DNA from: Buttiauxella gaviniae
GTDB taxonomy: Bacteria > Pseudomonadota > Gammaproteobacteria > Enterobacterales > Enterobacteriaceae
Direction: 5' to 3'
Assembly: GCF_040786275.1 (NCBI RefSeq)
Contig: NZ_JBFMVT010000002.1
Span: 2,852,001-2,916,000, forward strand
Length of the DNA: 64,000 nucleotides
Of this stretch, positions 18,046 to 28,685 are shown in pieces (positions within the stretch are counted from its first letter, which is position 1; each line of letters opens with the position of its first letter). Below the pieces are notes generated by a model that saw only the letters and a list, made by a program, of their open reading frames with translations, made no database searches and was not told the origin of the DNA. The position numbers were made by a program, and so were the translations under genes.

Positions 18046-18237
18046 ATGGCGAGCAATCCTCCATATCCCCGGGAAGCGCGTATTGTTACCGTTGAAAAGG
18101 GTTCAACAGAAAAAACGGTCACCTGGTATCAACTTCGTGCCGACCATCCCCATCCTGATACGCTGATCAGCGAGCACGAAACAGAACAAGAAGCGTTAGA
18201 TGCGAAGCGGCGTTATGAAGACCCGCAAAAAACGTAA
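18046..18237 (+). CDS. yaiA: YaiA small protein
   Basis: A 63-residue soluble protein matching E. coli YaiA in length and sequence ([37 protein letters not shown]). It is cotranscribed with aroL in E. coli. Its function is unknown. It follows an AAAGGAAGAG ribosome-binding site. Confidence 0.93.
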   Translation: MASNPPYPREARIVTVEKGSTEKTVTWYQLRADHPHPDTLISEHETEQEALDAKRRYEDPQKT

Positions 18238-18390
18238 GATCCCGGCAAGGACGCCATCATTTCCGACTCCTCCTTCAAATTAATTCACTGGCATGGCGAC
18301 AAATCACATCTTTAACGCCATTTGCTTGTTAAATATTAATTATCATGATGTTGTATCGTTGTGATTGACGTTTCGTTTAATATTCCGGCA

Positions 18391-18454
18391 GATACTCTGC
18401 AATTATGCTGCTACGCTTTGTGGTTAATTATTGAGCGACCTTCAGCAGAGTATC
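18391..18454. promoter_or_regulatory. spaced inverted repeat in the aroM leader
   Basis: A perfect 10-base inverted repeat, GATACTCTGC (18391-18400) and GCAGAGTATC (18445-18454), is separated by 44 bases. It lies in the 281-base gap between yaiA and aroM, ending 64 bases before the aroM start. It could be a stem in the leader transcript or a pair of binding half-sites. Confidence 0.35.
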
Positions 18455-18518
18455 CTTCGAGAGGAAAGGTACCAGCGCAGCAATGAAGGGCTGATATGGG
18501 ACAAAGGCGGAACGAAAC

Positions 18519-19196
18519 ATGAAGCAAACATTGGCAATAATTACTATCGGCGTCGTTCCGGTCAGTGAAATACTGCCGCTACTCACGGACCACATTTCTG
18601 TAGAACAAATCAAACTACTCAGTTTATTGGGTAACCTTTCGTATGACGAAGTGATGGCGGAATATGCCCCATCACCTGGCGAAGAGCCGCTTCTGACACT
18701 TTTATCTGGCGATGCTTTGGCTTACGTGGGCAAAGAGAAAGTCGAGCGTGCGTTGCAGGCGACGATTGAGCTTCTCGATAACCAGGGGTTTGATGTCATT
18801 TTGCTGATGAGCACCCACAGCTTCTCCACGCTGACGGCGCGAAAAGGCATTTTGCTGGAACCCGAACGTATTATTCCGCCGCTGGTGGCCTCGATTGTGG
18901 ATGGGCATCAGGTCGGCATCATTCTTCCCGTTCCTGAAATGATGAAATTCCAACATAAAAAATGGCAGATGCTACAAAGCGAACCGTTGTATGAACTGGC
19001 GAATCCGGTTCATGGAACCGAGCAGGATTTAATCGATGCAGGGAAAAAACTGGTTGCTGACGGCGCAGATGTGTTAGTTCTCGACTGCCTGGGGTTCCAC
19101 CAAAAACACCGCGATTTATTGCAAAAAACATTAGATATCCCGGTATTGTTATCGAACGTTCTGATTGCGCGCCTGGCGTCAGAATTGCTCACTTAA
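18519..19196 (+). CDS. aroM: AroM family protein
   Basis: A 225-residue cytoplasmic protein of the AroM family ([15 protein letters not shown] at the N-terminus; [21 protein letters not shown] near the C-terminus), related in fold to Asp/Glu/hydantoin racemases. It is regulated by TyrR together with aroL in E. coli, and its biochemical activity is not established. The neighbouring order aroL-yaiA-aroM-ppnP is conserved. Confidence 0.95.
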   Translation: MKQTLAIITIGVVPVSEILPLLTDHISVEQIKLLSLLGNLSYDEVMAEYAPSPGEEPLLTLLSGDALAYVGKEKVERALQATIELLDNQGFDVILLMSTHSFSTLTARKGILLEPERIIPPLVASIVDGHQVGIILPVPEMMKFQHKKWQMLQSEPLYELANPVHGTEQDLIDAGKKLVADGADVLVLDCLGFHQKHRDLLQKTLDIPVLLSNVLIARLASELLT

Positions 19197-19275
19197 CACC
19201 GGGCAATAATTTGCGTGACAGGCTCTCGAGTTCCCCTCTATATTGTTTTTTCAACTATTTTAAAAGGGCCTGGTC

Positions 19276-19569
19276 ATGCTTCAAAGTAATGAGTACTTTT
19301 CCGGTAAAGTGAAATCTATTGGGTTTACGAGCAGCAGCACTGGCCGCGCAAGTGTTGGGGTAATGGTCGAAGGTGAATACACGTTTGGCACAGCCCAGCC
19401 AGAAGAAATGACCGTGATTAGCGGGGCATTGCACGTTCTGCTGCCGGGTGAAACTGAGTGGAAAACTTATGCAGCGGGCACCGTGTTCCATGTTCCAGGG
19501 CACAGTGAGTTCCATTTACAGGTAGCCGAGCCGACATCATATCTCTGTCGTTATTTAGCTGATAAATAA
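19276..19569 (+). CDS. ppnP: pyrimidine/purine nucleoside phosphorylase PpnP (YaiE)
   Basis: A 97-residue single-domain cupin (DUF1255) that phosphorolyses several nucleosides to base plus ribose-1-phosphate. The sequence is nearly identical to E. coli YaiE ([55 protein letters not shown]). The three extra C-terminal residues (ADK) relative to E. coli are minor. It ends just before a REP-like repeat cluster and converges with rdgC. Confidence 0.94.
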   Translation: MLQSNEYFSGKVKSIGFTSSSTGRASVGVMVEGEYTFGTAQPEEMTVISGALHVLLPGETEWKTYAAGTVFHVPGHSEFHLQVAEPTSYLCRYLADK

Positions 19570-19584
19570 ATGATTATGGTGGAT

Positions 19585-19700
19585 GGCGCGTTCGCTTATC
19601 CACCCTACAATACCGAATTTGTAGGTCGGGTGGCGCATTCGCTTATCCACCCTACAATACCGAATTTGTAGGTCGGGTAAGCGAATGCGCCACCCGACAT
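19585..19700. repeat. REP/BIME-like repeat cluster, 47-base tandem duplication plus inverted copy
   Basis: A unit reading GGCGC[GA]TTCGCTTATCC… to …TTTGTAGGTCGGG occurs twice in tandem (19585-19630 and 19632-19677, period 47). It is followed by an inverted partial copy (19678-19699, GTAAGCGAATGCGCCACCC). Related elements lie at 45236-45287 and 59414-59484. Like these, it sits between convergent genes (ppnP and rdgC), where it can act as a 3'-end structure. Confidence 0.85.
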
Positions 19701-19705
19701 AAAAC

Positions 19706-20617
19706 TTAGCGCTGTGCTTCGCCGCCTAACGCTTCAACCAGATTCTTAATCAACGCCGCTAACTCGCCGGTCATCAGAATAAAATCGGCATCAAAACGCC
19801 CACCGAAATCTTCGCGGTCAATATCATCATTCTGCTCACGCAGCGTGTCGGCAAACTTCAGGCGCTTAATCGAGCCATCATCGGCAACCAAAAACTGAAT
19901 GCGTTCTTGCCAATCGAGAGCCAGTTTCGTCACCACTTTATCGGCTTCGATATGGGCTGCGATTTCGTCACACACCAGATCCTGTTGCTTACAGCGAATC
20001 ACGCCGCCGCCTTCAAGAATGGCTTTCAGTTCAGCTTCATCCATCAAGGCAAAGCCCGCAGGCACATCGCCGGAGCGAACCCATTCGGTCAGCGTCAGCT
20101 CAATCGGATTTTCCAGCGCTAACGGGACAACCGGCAATGAACCGAGGCTTTTACGCAGCAATGCCAGGGTATCTTCCGCTTTTTTAGCGCTCGCGCAGTC
20201 CACCATGATCAAACCATTTACGGTGTCGATCCACATCATTGTTTGATTGAAACGGCTGAATGCACGCGGCAACAAAGAGTGCAGCACTTCATCTTTCAGA
20301 GAATCTTTCTCAGTCTTTTTCAGCTTACGAGCCTGTTCGGCTTCGAGGCGGCTGATCTTCGCTTCGAGTTCTTGTTTAATCACCGGAGCCGGGAGAATTT
20401 TTTCTTCTTTACGGGCGCAAATCACAATCTGCCCGTTGGCAACATGGGTTAATGCATCGCTGTGCGAGCCCATTGGCGACACCCAGCCGGTCTTGGCCAT
20501 ATCCTGGCTGCCGCATGGGGTGAACGTGAACGCGGCCAACTGTTTTTCCATGTCATCCGCTGAAAGCGTGATGTCACGGCTTAAACGGTAAACCATTAAA
20601 TTTTTGAACCACAGCAT
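19706..20617 (-). CDS. rdgC: RdgC, recombination-associated DNA-binding protein
   Basis: A 303-residue protein that in E. coli forms a ring-shaped dimer on double-stranded DNA and limits RecA access. The N-terminus [16 protein letters not shown], the GWVSPMG motif and the C-terminal [20 protein letters not shown] match the family, and the length equals E. coli RdgC. It is divergent from mak and convergent with ppnP. Confidence 0.96.
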   Translation of the reverse strand: MLWFKNLMVYRLSRDITLSADDMEKQLAAFTFTPCGSQDMAKTGWVSPMGSHSDALTHVANGQIVICARKEEKILPAPVIKQELEAKISRLEAEQARKLKKTEKDSLKDEVLHSLLPRAFSRFNQTMMWIDTVNGLIMVDCASAKKAEDTLALLRKSLGSLPVVPLALENPIELTLTEWVRSGDVPAGFALMDEAELKAILEGGGVIRCKQQDLVCDEIAAHIEADKVVTKLALDWQERIQFLVADDGSIKRLKFADTLREQNDDIDREDFGGRFDADFILMTGELAALIKNLVEALGGEAQR

Positions 20618-20742
20618 GATTATTTCCCGGACTGTCAGTTAAACGCAGCGGGCATGATAGCGAATCAGCCGCTGGGTTTCATTGCCTTTACGGGGCTTCA
20701 CTTCTATTCTATTGATAATGTTAATTAAATGAGGGCATCGCT

Positions 20743-21654
20743 GTGCGCATTGGTATCGACTTAGGTGGAACAAAAACAGAAGTGATCGCTCTGGCGAACG
20801 ATGGCAAACAACTTTTCCGCCACCGTCTGCCGACACCAAAAAATGATTATCAGCAAACTATCGGCACGATTGTGGAGCTGGTGCGTCTGGCAGAAGAAGC
20901 CACGGGTGAAAAAGGCACGGTCGGCATTGGTATTCCTGGTTCGATTTCGCCTTATACCCGCGTGGTAAAAAATGCCAACTCGACCTGGCTTAATGGGCAA
21001 CCTTTCGATAAAGATCTGTGCGACGCGTTACAGCGTGAAGTCCGGCTGGCAAACGATGCCAATTGCCTGGCCGTTTCAGAAGCCATTGATGGCGCAGCGG
21101 CAGGCGCGGGAATAGTCTTTGCGGTGATTATCGGCACGGGGTGTGGATCGGGTATTGCCATTAACGGGCGCAGCCTGATTGGCGGTAATGGCACGGCGGG
21201 CGAGTGGGGGCATAACCCATTACCCTGGATGGATGACTCAGAGCTGCAATTTCGTGAAGAAGTGCCGTGCTACTGCGGCAAGCAAGGCTGTATCGAAACC
21301 TTTATTTCCGGCACTGGCTTTGCCACGGATTACCATCGTCTAAGTGGTAACCCGCTTAAAGGCAATGAAATCATGAATTTGGTTGAGCAGGGTGATGCTG
21401 TAGCGGAACTGGCTATCAATCGCTATGAAATGCGTCTGGCAAAATCGTTGGCCCATATCGTCAATATTCTTGATCCCGATGTGATCGTGCTGGGTGGCGG
21501 TATGAGCAACAACGAGCGTTTGTACAAAACGGTGCCGCAACTGGTGAAACCGTGGGTGTTTGGCGGAGAATGCGAAACGCCTATCCGTAAAGCGGTGCAC
21601 GGTGATTCCAGCGGCGTACGCGGGGCTGCATGGCTGTGGCCGCTGGAGAAATAA
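20743..21654 (+). CDS. mak: fructokinase Mak (ROK family)
   Basis: A 303-residue sugar kinase of the ROK family. The N-terminal phosphate motif ([11 protein letters not shown]), the ROK signature and zinc-binding [10 protein letters not shown] (with the upstream EWGHNP), and the C-terminal [12 protein letters not shown] are in order. Mak phosphorylates fructose and weakly other hexoses. Translation begins at GTG (20743) after GAGGGC. In E. coli araJ lies between mak and sbcC; here that gene is absent. Confidence 0.93.
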   Translation: MRIGIDLGGTKTEVIALANDGKQLFRHRLPTPKNDYQQTIGTIVELVRLAEEATGEKGTVGIGIPGSISPYTRVVKNANSTWLNGQPFDKDLCDALQREVRLANDANCLAVSEAIDGAAAGAGIVFAVIIGTGCGSGIAINGRSLIGGNGTAGEWGHNPLPWMDDSELQFREEVPCYCGKQGCIETFISGTGFATDYHRLSGNPLKGNEIMNLVEQGDAVAELAINRYEMRLAKSLAHIVNILDPDVIVLGGGMSNNERLYKTVPQLVKPWVFGGECETPIRKAVHGDSSGVRGAAWLWPLEK

Positions 21655-21670
21655 TTTTCCTGTCACCAAA

Positions 21671-21694
21671 ACCCTCGCCCCTTTGGGGCGCGGG
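21671..21694. terminator. hairpin between mak and sbcC
   Basis: A GC-rich stem (ACCC-T-CGCCCC / GGGGCG-C-GGGT, one internal mismatch, 3-nt loop) lies between the converging stops. It is strong but lacks an evident uridine tract on either strand. Confidence 0.5.
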
Positions 21695-21699
21695 TCGTA

Positions 21700-24600
21700 C
21701 TACTCGACCGCAAACTCCTTCTCTAATCGGCTTACGCCCAATCCATTGATCTTCTTCACCTTAATCTGAACCGGAATACGCTCTTTCATCGCCTCAACGT
21801 GGCTTATCACGCCGATGGTTTTGCCGCTGGCATTAAGCGTGTCGAGCGCATCCAGCGCCGTATCCAGCGTTTCGGCATCCAGCGTGCCAAAGCCCTCATC
21901 CAGGAATAGCGAATCAATACGCGTTTTATGGCTCACCAGGTCGGACAGCGCCAGCGCCAGCGCCAGGCTCACCAGGAAACTTTCGCCGCCGGAAAGTGTG
22001 CGCGTGTCACGGACCGCGTCGGCCTGCCACGTATCCACCACTTGCAGCTCTAAAGCCTCGCTATCTTTGCGTTGCAATAAATAGCGCCCGTGTAAGCGAT
22101 TAAGCTGGTTGTTCGCCAGCCACACCAGATTATCGAGCGTCAGCCCCTGGGCAAATTTCCGGAATTTATCGCCTTCTTTCGAGCCAATTAGGGCGTTGAG
22201 ATAGCCCCAGTCTTCCACCTGTTGCTGGCACTCAACGATTGCCAGCATGAGTCCTTGTTGGCGCTGGCGGTTTTCCGCATCATGTTGAAGCTGCTGTTGG
22301 ATTTGCCCTTGCTGAGTCGTGTTCTCGCGCAGTTGCTGATTGCAGCGTGCGAGCTGCTGCTGCAGAGCATCTAATTCAGCATCACTCGCCAGCGATTCTG
22401 GACGAGCCACGTGATGCTCGATCAGCGCTTTTTCCGCCTGCTGGCAGAGAACCGTTTGTTGCTGATGCTGTTGCTCAAGTTTTTGTTTTTTCTGCTCAAG
22501 CTGTTGGCGTTCGCCCTCATCCAGCAAAGCTGCCTGGAAAGTTTCTATGTTTTCAAACGGGCTTTCGGCCAGCGCTCTGAGGAAATGTTCATGCGCCTGG
22601 GTTGCACGTGCCTCTTCCTGCTGGCTCTGCTGTTGCAGCGTCTGCCACTGGCTTTCCAGAGCAATACAATCGCTGTGAAGCTGGTGCCAGGTTTGTAGCG
22701 CAGAAACCTGCTCGCTTTCCGATAATGCTGCAGGGGTGGTGCCATCGTCGACCAGGGCGTTGAGCACATTTTCCAGCGTAGCTAACTGCTGCTGCAAACG
22801 CGGAAGCTGCTCACTGCGTTGCTGCCAGCTCTGAGATTCCTGCTGACGTTCTGCGATCCAGCTCGTTTCCTCGCCGGAAGCGGGGTGTTGCAAACCCATA
22901 TTTGTCAGCGATGCGTTCAGCGTATCGCGTTGCCCGGTGACCTCGGCAGCAAGTTTTTCATACTGCAGCCGCGTCTGAGAAAGCTGCTCTTCCAGCACGA
23001 TGCGCTGGCTGAGTTGATGCAACGCCTGTTCGCGCTGCTCTTCGTTTTCCAGCCACTGCTGGAGATCATCCTCTGGTGCCAGCGCCAGTTGCAGGTGGGC
23101 ACACAGTTGTTGCCAGCGTAAACGCAGCGCGGTTTCTTCTTCGTCCAGGGCAGTGATTGCGGAAATCAGGTTTTCGCGCTGCTTACGCTGGGTATCAAGC
23201 TGACCTTTCATCGCAAAGCCCGTCTCCGCAAGGCTCGCCACTTCACGTTTTAATGCTGCATGCCGCTGCTGGTTCTCTCCCGGCACAATGGCCTGATAAT
23301 CCGCCACCGCCGGATGCTGCGTGGAGCCGCACAGCGGACAGGGTTGATCGAGCTGCAAATGGGCGCGTTCTGCTTCAAGGCTGACAATCCGCAATTCCAG
23401 CTCACACACTTTTTCCAGGTCGCTTTCATGCTGTCGGCGTTCTTTATATTGCTGCCGTTTTAGCGCCAGCTCCGCATCGCCTTCGGTAATCAGCTTATCA
23501 AGCGTTGCAATTTCTTGTTGTTGCTGATTTTTTCGCTTGAGAAGCGAAGAGAGCTGCGGCTGTAACGTCGCAAGCTGCTGCCGATGAGGACGTGCGGTCA
23601 CCATCGCCTGTAAATGAGCACTCACTTCTTCAGCGTTAAGTGACAAAGCGGGCGCGGGCAGTCGTTCCAACTTTTTCTGGCTGGATTCAATATCGCGCTG
23701 CAAGGTTTGTAGCTGAGCGGCATCGCGCTGTTGCTGGTTGAACGCCATGCGCCAGCCTGCGAGTTCTGCACCCCACTGGCGATAACGGTCATGTGTTTTT
23801 AGCCATTCTTGCAACTGCGTGTTTTCTTGTGCCAGTTTTGCCGTCTGATTTACTGCTGCAATGCGCGTCTGCTGGCGGCGCACCGTTGCCTGATGTAAGC
23901 GAGTATTCACTTCTTCGGTTTGAGCATGCGTTTTTTGCAGCGTAGTTTGAAGTTCCTGCAGCCGCTGCCAGTCAGGGCGCAATTTTTCTGCCGGTTGTGC
24001 ACGCTGGAGTTTAGCCAACTGCGGCGCTGCTTCTTCAATCGCCTGGGCGGCAGTTTTCAGCGCGAGCTCAGCCTGCATGTGGCTTTGGGTGAGTTGGTTA
24101 AGTTGGGTTAGCCACTGCTGCTGTTGCTGGAGCGTAACCTGTTCTGCAAGCACGGCTTTTTCTGCTGTAGTCAGTGCTTGCAAACTCTCTGAGAGTTGCT
24201 GGCGCTGCTCTTCGCTTAACAGCACGACCCCTGCGGCCTGCGCCTGAAGGTTCTCAAGCTGGCAACGCATATTTTTATGATTTTCGAATACTGCCGCAGA
24301 GACCGTGCCGTAAATTTCAGTTCCGGTAAGCTCCTCAAGCAGTGACGCCCGGTCATTGGCATCGGCGTTTAAGAACGCGGCGAATTGCCCCTGGGATAGC
24401 ATCATTGAGCGGGTAAAACGATCGTAATCCAGGCCGGTCAGTTTGGCGGTGACATCCAGTTTGTCTTTAACTTTATCGGCAATGATTTTTCCGTTCGCCA
24501 CTTCTGCCAGCTCTACGCGCGGGGCCTGCAGATTGCCATTTACCGCGTTGCGCGCGCGGTTCTGGCTCCAGAAAGCACGGTATGCCACGCCTTTGACTTC

Positions 24601-24855
24601 AAACTCGACTTCCGCCAGGCATTCGGCGGTGTCACGCGTCATCAGGTCATTTTGCGACTGAGAGACGGTATTGAGCCGTGGGGTTTTGTGATAAAGCGCG
24701 AGGCAAATCGCATCCAGCAGTGTGGTTTTCCCCGCACCGGTGGGGCCGGTAATGGCAAACAAACCGTTGCTGGCGAAAGGTTCGCTGGTGAAATCTATTT
24801 TCCATTCCCCTTTCAGGGAGTTCAGGTTTTTTAAGCGCAGGCTAAGGATTTTCAT
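21700..24855 (-). CDS. sbcC: SbcC, ATPase subunit of the SbcCD nuclease
   Basis: A 1051-residue SMC/Rad50-like protein (E. coli 1048). The Walker A motif [11 protein letters not shown] lies near residue 37, followed by long Gln- and Leu-rich coiled coils, the zinc-hook CPLCG near residue 505, and a second coiled coil. The C-terminal ABC signature [18 protein letters not shown] (near 957) and Walker [13 protein letters not shown] complete the ATPase. With SbcD it cuts hairpins and palindromes and processes DNA ends. Its ATG overlaps the sbcD stop (ATGA), which indicates translational coupling. Confidence 0.97.
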   Translation of the reverse strand: MKILSLRLKNLNSLKGEWKIDFTSEPFASNGLFAITGPTGAGKTTLLDAICLALYHKTPRLNTVSQSQNDLMTRDTAECLAEVEFEVKGVAYRAFWSQNRARNAVNGNLQAPRVELAEVANGKIIADKVKDKLDVTAKLTGLDYDRFTRSMMLSQGQFAAFLNADANDRASLLEELTGTEIYGTVSAAVFENHKNMRCQLENLQAQAAGVVLLSEEQRQQLSESLQALTTAEKAVLAEQVTLQQQQQWLTQLNQLTQSHMQAELALKTAAQAIEEAAPQLAKLQRAQPAEKLRPDWQRLQELQTTLQKTHAQTEEVNTRLHQATVRRQQTRIAAVNQTAKLAQENTQLQEWLKTHDRYRQWGAELAGWRMAFNQQQRDAAQLQTLQRDIESSQKKLERLPAPALSLNAEEVSAHLQAMVTARPHRQQLATLQPQLSSLLKRKNQQQQEIATLDKLITEGDAELALKRQQYKERRQHESDLEKVCELELRIVSLEAERAHLQLDQPCPLCGSTQHPAVADYQAIVPGENQQRHAALKREVASLAETGFAMKGQLDTQRKQRENLISAITALDEEETALRLRWQQLCAHLQLALAPEDDLQQWLENEEQREQALHQLSQRIVLEEQLSQTRLQYEKLAAEVTGQRDTLNASLTNMGLQHPASGEETSWIAERQQESQSWQQRSEQLPRLQQQLATLENVLNALVDDGTTPAALSESEQVSALQTWHQLHSDCIALESQWQTLQQQSQQEEARATQAHEHFLRALAESPFENIETFQAALLDEGERQQLEQKKQKLEQQHQQQTVLCQQAEKALIEHHVARPESLASDAELDALQQQLARCNQQLRENTTQQGQIQQQLQHDAENRQRQQGLMLAIVECQQQVEDWGYLNALIGSKEGDKFRKFAQGLTLDNLVWLANNQLNRLHGRYLLQRKDSEALELQVVDTWQADAVRDTRTLSGGESFLVSLALALALSDLVSHKTRIDSLFLDEGFGTLDAETLDTALDALDTLNASGKTIGVISHVEAMKERIPVQIKVKKINGLGVSRLEKEFAVE

Positions 24856-26069
24856 GCCTGTTCCTCCGCGTCATGCAGGCTCGCCACCGTTTGAGCAAAC
24901 AGGGTGCGCAAACGGTGGGCGCGTTCTTCGGTAGTTTCTTCCTGACTCAGGCGGCGTTCAAAAACCTCTTCAACCGTCAGTTCACTCAATGTTTCTTTAT
25001 GCTGCTGAGCAATAACGCGCTCGCGCTGTTCACGGCTTCGGCGCAGCAAAACGACTTCGACGGGCAGTGTTTCGGTGAGTTGCTGAATATGGCGTTGCAT
25101 ATCATGCAGATATTCATCGGTGGCGATTTCAATATCCAGCCATACTTTGGGTTCTGCGGGAGCATCGCACCACTGTGCAAGCTGCTGTTCTATTTCACTG
25201 AGCGAACCTTTGATAACCGCTAAAGGCTGGCTGACAGGAACCGTGAGCGGCATAACGTCATGAAGTTTACCTTCGGCAAACTCAACCAGATATACGCTTT
25301 TGGCCTTGCCGGTTTCATCAAAACTTAAAGGAATCGGCGAGCCGCTGTAACGGATATGTTCGGTACCGCCAATGAGTTGCGCCCGATGAATATGGCCCAA
25401 CGCGATGTAATCCGCCTGCGGGAAATGCTGCGCCGGGAAAGCATCAAGCGTGCCGATATAAATGTCGCGAACCGCATCACTTTTGGTCACGCCGACGGTG
25501 GTTAAATGCCCGGTGGCGATAATCGGCAGCTTCGTATCAGCGCGTAATTCGCAGGCTGCGCTGTAACACTGCTGATAATGTTCGCTAATGGCTTCCATTA
25601 ATGAACGCTGTTTTTCATGGCCGGACAAACCCGCCTGGCTGCTCTGAATATCGCGTGGTCGCAAAAAAGGGATGGGGCAGAGTATCGCGCCAGGCTGGCC
25701 GGCTTTCGTATTAAGGATGATCGCCTGCTGGCTGGCATCATGGCGCGCGCTGGCGATAACGTAGGTATTCAGGCACGCCATCAGTTCGCGGGATTCATTC
25801 AGCGTGGCAACGGAATCATGGTTCCCTGCCAGAACCACCAGAGAGCAGCCGGTCGCCTGAAGCAGCACCACAAAGCGGTTGTACAGTTCACGGGCATAGC
25901 TTGGCGGCGATCCGGTATCAAAGATATCGCCAGCAACAATTATGGCATCCACATGATGTTCGACGGCCGCGTTCAGTAGCCATTCAAGAAAAGCCTGGTG
26001 CTCCGGCCCGCGGCTTTTGGTATAAAAATTTTGACCAAGATGCCAGTCCGATGTGTGAATGATGCGCAT
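24852..26069 (-). CDS. sbcD: SbcD, nuclease subunit of SbcCD
   Basis: A 405-residue calcineurin-like phosphoesterase of the Mre11 family. The metal-binding motifs are [10 protein letters not shown] (D8, H10), [25 protein letters not shown] and ALGHIHRAQ, in order. I start at 26069 ([12 protein letters not shown]), as in E. coli, after GGGATAGAT; a longer frame to 26129 adds 20 residues with no family match. It is divergent from phoB across a spacer that holds the Pho box. Confidence 0.96.
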   Translation of the reverse strand: MRIIHTSDWHLGQNFYTKSRGPEHQAFLEWLLNAAVEHHVDAIIVAGDIFDTGSPPSYARELYNRFVVLLQATGCSLVVLAGNHDSVATLNESRELMACLNTYVIASARHDASQQAIILNTKAGQPGAILCPIPFLRPRDIQSSQAGLSGHEKQRSLMEAISEHYQQCYSAACELRADTKLPIIATGHLTTVGVTKSDAVRDIYIGTLDAFPAQHFPQADYIALGHIHRAQLIGGTEHIRYSGSPIPLSFDETGKAKSVYLVEFAEGKLHDVMPLTVPVSQPLAVIKGSLSEIEQQLAQWCDAPAEPKVWLDIEIATDEYLHDMQRHIQQLTETLPVEVVLLRRSREQRERVIAQQHKETLSELTVEEVFERRLSQEETTEERAHRLRTLFAQTVASLHDAEEQA

Positions 26070-26176
26070 ATCTATCCCATGCCAGAAAAAACCTGCGGGG
26101 ATTATAAGGCCTGGCATCACGAAGGGCACTTATGGTTGTCATAATTCAAGGTGATGAGTCATTGAGCGGTCATGTT

Positions 26177-26208
26177 TTTCATAAATCTGTCATAAATCTG
26201 ACGCATAA
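26177..26208 (+). promoter_or_regulatory. Pho box and -10 of the phoBR promoter
   Basis: Direct 11-base repeats of the PhoB-binding type are visible: TTTCATAAATC followed by CTGTCATAAAT and CTGACGCATAA, with CATAAT placed as the -10. This closely matches the E. coli phoB promoter and implies autoactivation by phosphorylated PhoB. Confidence 0.88.
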
Positions 26209-26256
26209 TGGCGCGGCATTGAAACAACAATAATTATTCCTTGAGCAAGGCGAATC

Positions 26257-26946
26257 ATGGCGAAGCGTATATTAGTCGTAGAAGATGAAGCTCCAATCCG
26301 TGAAATGGTGAGCTTTGTGCTTGAGCAAAACGGTTTTCAGCCCGTAGAAGCGGAAGATTATGACAGTGCAGTGAATCTCCTTATCGAACCTTTCCCCGAT
26401 CTGATCTTGCTGGACTGGATGTTGCCCGGCGGCTCCGGGATTCAGTTTATCAAACACCTCAAGCGTGAAGCCCTGACGCGTGAAATACCGGTGATGATGC
26501 TGACGGCGCGTGGCGAAGAAGAAGATCGCGTGCGCGGCCTTGAAGTCGGTGCGGATGACTATATTACCAAACCGTTTTCTCCGAAGGAGCTGGTGGCCCG
26601 CATCAAAGCTGTGATGCGCCGTATTTCGCCGATGGCGGTTGAAGAAGTCATTGAGATGCACGGGTTAAGTCTTGATCCCTCATCACACCGTGTGATGGCG
26701 GGTGAAAACCCATTAGATATGGGGCCAACGGAATTTAAGTTATTACACTTCTTTATGACGCATCCGGAGCGGGTGTACAGCCGTGAACAGTTGCTTAATC
26801 ACGTCTGGGGCACCAATGTTTATGTCGAAGACCGAACGGTGGACGTCCATATTCGGCGGTTACGCAAAGCGCTCGAACACAGTGAACATGACAGAATGGT
26901 ACAAACAGTACGCGGTACGGGCTATCGGTTCTCAACCCGTTTTTAA
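26257..26946 (+). CDS. phoB: PhoB phosphate response regulator
   Basis: A 229-residue OmpR-type regulator. The receiver domain has the acidic pocket (E9, D10), the phosphoacceptor D53 ([11 protein letters not shown]) and the conserved lysine in DYITKPFSP. The C-terminal winged helix ends [16 protein letters not shown]…VRGTGYRFS. It activates phosphate-scavenging genes through Pho boxes, including the one in front of it. Length equals E. coli PhoB. Confidence 0.98.
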   Translation: MAKRILVVEDEAPIREMVSFVLEQNGFQPVEAEDYDSAVNLLIEPFPDLILLDWMLPGGSGIQFIKHLKREALTREIPVMMLTARGEEEDRVRGLEVGADDYITKPFSPKELVARIKAVMRRISPMAVEEVIEMHGLSLDPSSHRVMAGENPLDMGPTEFKLLHFFMTHPERVYSREQLLNHVWGTNVYVEDRTVDVHIRRLRKALEHSEHDRMVQTVRGTGYRFSTRF

Positions 26947-26968
26947 TTCTTTCTCAGGAGAGTGACGC

Positions 26969-28276
26969 GTGCTGGAACGGTTGTCATGGAAAAGGCTGGT
27001 GCTGGAGCTGGTGCTCTGTTGCATTCCCGCCGCCATTTTAGGCCTCATCTTTGGCCATTTACCCTGGTTTTTATTACTGTCTGTCACCGGGCTGCTGGTC
27101 TGGCATTTCTGGAATTTGCTGCGTTTGTCGTGGTGGTTGTGGGTGGATCGCAGTATGACGCCGCCGCCGGGGCGGGGGAGTTGGGATCCACTGCTCTACG
27201 GCCTGCATCAGATGCAGTTGCGTAATAAAAAACGCCGTAAAGAGCTGGGAAGTCTTATCAAACGCTTTCGTAGCGGTGCGGAATCGCTGCCCGATGCGGT
27301 GGTGCTGACCACTGAAGAAGGGACAATCTTCTGGTGTAACGGGCTCGCTCAGCAACTCCTGGGTTTGCGTTGGCCGGACGATAACGGGCAAAACATTCTT
27401 AACTTATTGCGTTACCCGGAATTCACCCGTTATCTGTCCCAAAAAGATTTTGCCCGCCCGCTAACGCTGGTGCTTAACAATGGTCGCCATCTGGAATTTC
27501 GCGTGATGCCTTACAGTGACGAACAGTGGCTGCTGGTGGCGCGGGATGTCACTCAAATGCACCAGCTTGAAGGTGCGCGGCGCAACTTTTTCGCCAACGT
27601 CAGCCATGAGCTGCGAACGCCGTTGACCGTGTTGCAAGGCTATCTTGAGATGATGCAGGACCAGGCGCTGGAAGGGCCGCTGCGGGAAAAAGCGCTCGGC
27701 ACAATGCGCGAACAAACTTCGCGCATGGAAGGGCTGGTTAAGCAGCTTCTGACGTTATCCAAAATTGAAGCGGCTCCGGCGATGGTGCTCAATGAAAAGA
27801 TTGATGTGCCTTTGATGCTGCGTGTGGTGGAGCGCGAAGCGCAAACGCTCAGCCAGAAAAGGCAAACGCTACAGTTTGAAATCGATTCCACTCTGAAAGT
27901 GTTTGGTAACGAAGAGCAACTGCGCAGTGCGATTTCGAATCTGGTGTATAACGCGGTAAACCACACGCCAGAAGGGACGCATATTACGGTGAGCTGGAAG
28001 CGGGTCGCGGGTGGCGTGAGTTTTAGCGTGGCCGATAGCGGCCCGGGGATTGCGGCAGAACATATTCCTCGTCTGACTGAGCGTTTCTATCGGGTAGATA
28101 AAGCGCGTTCACGTCAAACAGGCGGCAGCGGGCTTGGGCTTGCGATTGTAAAGCATGCGTTAAGTCATCACGATGCGCGGTTGAATATTGAAAGCCAGCC
28201 TGGCAAAGGCTCGACGTTCTCCTTTGTACTACCTGAGCGTTTGATTGTTAACGAGAAAGTGGTGCAGGCAGAGTAG
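26969..28276 (+). CDS. phoR: PhoR phosphate sensor histidine kinase
   Basis: A 435-residue inner-membrane kinase that phosphorylates PhoB when phosphate is scarce, in concert with PstSCAB-PhoU. Two N-terminal membrane helices (about 10-30 and 33-52) precede a PAS-like domain (about 100-190), the H-box with H213 ([10 protein letters not shown]), and N, G1 and G2 boxes ([28 protein letters not shown]). The start is GTG at 26969 after CAGGAGAG, 22 bases from the phoB stop. Confidence 0.97.
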   Translation: MLERLSWKRLVLELVLCCIPAAILGLIFGHLPWFLLLSVTGLLVWHFWNLLRLSWWLWVDRSMTPPPGRGSWDPLLYGLHQMQLRNKKRRKELGSLIKRFRSGAESLPDAVVLTTEEGTIFWCNGLAQQLLGLRWPDDNGQNILNLLRYPEFTRYLSQKDFARPLTLVLNNGRHLEFRVMPYSDEQWLLVARDVTQMHQLEGARRNFFANVSHELRTPLTVLQGYLEMMQDQALEGPLREKALGTMREQTSRMEGLVKQLLTLSKIEAAPAMVLNEKIDVPLMLRVVEREAQTLSQKRQTLQFEIDSTLKVFGNEEQLRSAISNLVYNAVNHTPEGTHITVSWKRVAGGVSFSVADSGPGIAAEHIPRLTERFYRVDKARSRQTGGSGLGLAIVKHALSHHDARLNIESQPGKGSTFSFVLPERLIVNEKVVQAE

Positions 28277-28305
28277 CTCAAAGGTGTCATGTCAAAATAA
28301 CTTTC

Positions 28306-28337
28306 CACAGGCCCTAATTTTGGCCTGTGTTTTTTTT
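28306..28337 (+). terminator. rho-independent terminator of phoBR
   Basis: An 8-bp stem (CACAGGCC / GGCCTGTG) with an 8-nt loop is followed by a run of eight Ts. It lies 30 bases after the phoR stop. Confidence 0.92.
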
Positions 28338-28685
28338 AGTCTATTGTAAATCAAAAAACCTTAATTGGTGATATTTTAACCACATAAAAGACCATGATCT
28401 TTTCTTATGATTAAACTAATCAACCAGGAATTGTGTTAATTAAAGCATATCAATCTGGTTTTTAGATCCCTTCTTGCCTTCAAACGCTATAAGCGTTTTA
28501 ATTGCCGCCCTGTGATTGGCAGACAGACTGGATATGAGTGGTAATTCAAACAACTATTCTTCTCCACCGATCCCGGAAAGGATTTTCCGCTGCTGTAATT
28601 GCCGATTGCCGCTTTTATGCTGAGTTTACCGGCATGAAAATTTGAATACTTTCAACACCACACATCCACAGGCTGCAAATATTTT
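28338..28685 (+). promoter_or_regulatory. about 350-bp leader/promoter region of brnQ
   Basis: I see no protein gene here. The first half is very A/T-rich and could hold the promoter and Lrp sites, since brnQ-type genes respond to leucine. A small hairpin with AAACGC / GCGTTT arms followed by TTAATT lies near 28483-28502. It could be an attenuator or the end of a short RNA, but neither can be shown by eye. Confidence 0.4.

Noticed and set aside
21655-21699. remnant of araJ between mak and sbcC
   Set aside because: The gap is only 45 bases and holds just a hairpin. The gene is simply not here.
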